Assembly (NCBI GenBank): GCA_045636245.1
Contig: JAZTXA010000113.1
Span: 1-6,929 of the forward strand
Source of the DNA: RGIG7213 sp045636245
GTDB taxonomy: Bacteria; Bacillota; Clostridia; Oscillospirales; CAG-272
Direction: 5' to 3'
DNA length: 6,929 bases
The notes under the pieces are model-generated. The model had not been told where the DNA came from and did not search any database. It saw nothing but the letters and a program-made list of their open reading frames with translations. Shown one piece after another: positions 6,259 through 6,929 of this stretch (the first letter of the stretch is position 1; each line of letters opens with the position of its first letter). A program made the position numbers and the translations under genes.

Positions 6259-6929
6259 ATCTTGCAGGCTCCTTCCGGGCGCACCAGCAGTACATGGCAA
6301 GCACCCTCACCAAATACGGCATCCTGAGCCGCTCTGAAGGCTTCCACGTCCTCGTTGGGAACGAACGCCTGAACAGTTCCGGCAAATCCGCCGCCGTGTA
6401 CGCGCCAAGCCGCTTTTTTGCCGCTCAGCAGCTTTTCGCACAGGCACAGCGCCAGCGAAAGTCCCTGTTCGGAAACGTTTTTGGTGGTGAAGATATTTTG
6501 CAGATAGCAGAACGAAGAAAGTCCCGATTCCTTAACACCCTCAAAGAAGCTGTCCAGATCTCCTTTTTCAAGCGCCTGAACCTGTTTTTCAACGCGCTTG
6601 TTTTCGTTGATAAAGTGTATTGCACGCATTATGGCGCGGTCGCCCACGGTCTGACGGAGCTGAGCCGCCTTTGAGAAAATATCATCCTCGGTAAGCCCGC
6701 GCAGTACGTCCTTTCCGAAAGCCGCGGCAACCTTTTTCATCTCGGTAGGTATAGAGGCATAGTCGTCATTGAGATTTGCGTGGTTTCCGCCGGTGTTTAC
6801 AATGCACAGGCTGTAGCCTGCGGCAGAAAGGTCAAAATCCAGTCTTTTTACTGCGGGATTTTTTGTGTCTTCAAAATCGATGGTCACAAATCCGCCTGCG
6901 GCACAGGCAATCTGATCCATCAGACCGCA
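6255..6929 (-). CDS. galK: Galactokinase, C-terminal part (5' end beyond window)
   Basis: The visible 224 residues are the C-terminal half or more of a GHMP-family galactokinase, which phosphorylates galactose at C1 with ATP in the Leloir pathway. The frame stays open to the window edge, starting CGLMDQ. The Asp in this motif (codon 6915-6917) aligns with the catalytic base of galactokinases (human Asp186). The ATG inside it (6918-6920) is therefore an internal Met, not the start. RVHGGGFAGTVQAF (codons from about 6404 down to 6363) is the GHMP motif 3 near the C-terminus. The protein ends in a normal way (HVLLVRPEG then six further bases of coding plus stop region), so only the N-terminus is missing. 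Its stop overlaps the TTG of the GH-like gene by 3 nt within TTGA. GC is about 53% by hand-sampling, above that of its downstream neighbours. Confidence 0.93.
   Translation of the reverse strand, partial: CGLMDQIACAAGGFVTIDFEDTKNPAVKRLDFDLSAAGYSLCIVNTGGNHANLNDDYASIPTEMKKVAAAFGKDVLRGLTEDDIFSKAAQLRQTVGDRAIMRAIHFINENKRVEKQVQALEKGDLDSFFEGVKESGLSSFCYLQNIFTTKNVSEQGLSLALCLCEKLLSGKKAAWRVHGGGFAGTVQAFVPNEDVEAFRAAQDAVFGEGACHVLLVRPEGACKI
6269..6274 (-). promoter_or_regulatory. Shine-Dalgarno site inside galK for the GH-like gene
   Basis: AAGGAG on the minus strand lies 10 nt before the TTG at 6258 and within the last codons of galactokinase. The TTG and the galactokinase TGA share the bases TTGA (6258-6255). 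This arrangement points to translational coupling and supports the TTG start over the ATG at 6240, which would be about 28 nt away from this site. Confidence 0.6.

Noticed and set aside
5809..6327. Plus-strand reading frame of 172 codons opposite the GH-like gene
   Set aside because: It lies wholly antisense to clearly coding sequence, has no domain pattern or ribosome-binding site, and mirrors the codon structure of the minus-strand gene.

Overview
The window looks like a piece of a gut-type Clostridia (Firmicutes) chromosome. The evidence is indirect: moderate GC (about 42-46% in most genes, hand-sampled), strong Shine-Dalgarno sites of the AGGAGG/AGGTGAT type, lipoproteins with clostridial-style signal peptides, tightly packed genes, and an intergenic cluster of small palindromes built on ATGATG/CATCAT arms with TTC or GAA loops. 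No rRNA, tRNA, CRISPR array, transposase or phage gene is visible, and the genus cannot be fixed.

Layout. Bases 1-344 are intergenic. They hold the palindromic repeat cluster (about 45-187), a featureless AT-rich stretch, and a near-consensus promoter (TTGACA, 17 bp, TAAAAT; 287-315). The promoter drives a single plus-strand gene (345-857) for a 170-residue cytoplasmic protein resembling the SF0329 family of unknown function. A 14-bp perfect hairpin flanked by A and T runs (861-893) ends this gene and, read on the other strand, also ends the long minus-strand cluster that fills the rest of the window.

The minus-strand cluster, in transcription order, is: galactokinase (its 5' part lies beyond the window edge); a membrane-anchored GH71/GH99-like protein with a C-terminal CBM9-like domain; a lipoprotein cyclophilin; a cytoplasmic cyclophilin; a sugar-phosphate isomerase/epimerase-like TIM barrel; and a large solute-binding lipoprotein. 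Junctions are a 4-nt overlap, then gaps of 28, 14, 14 and 4 nt, with a Shine-Dalgarno site at each start. This is most simply one operon. The order suggests glycan or sugar use: a surface enzyme-like protein, a solute-binding protein, a sugar isomerase and a sugar kinase, with the lipoprotein cyclophilin perhaps helping exported proteins fold. No ABC permease or ATPase is in view.

Three starts differ from the longest reading frame. The plus-strand gene starts at 345 because 306 lies upstream of the -10 box. The GH-like gene probably starts at a TTG (6258) overlapping the galactokinase stop. The solute-binding protein starts at ATG 2382, because the longer frame would begin upstream of its own Shine-Dalgarno site.
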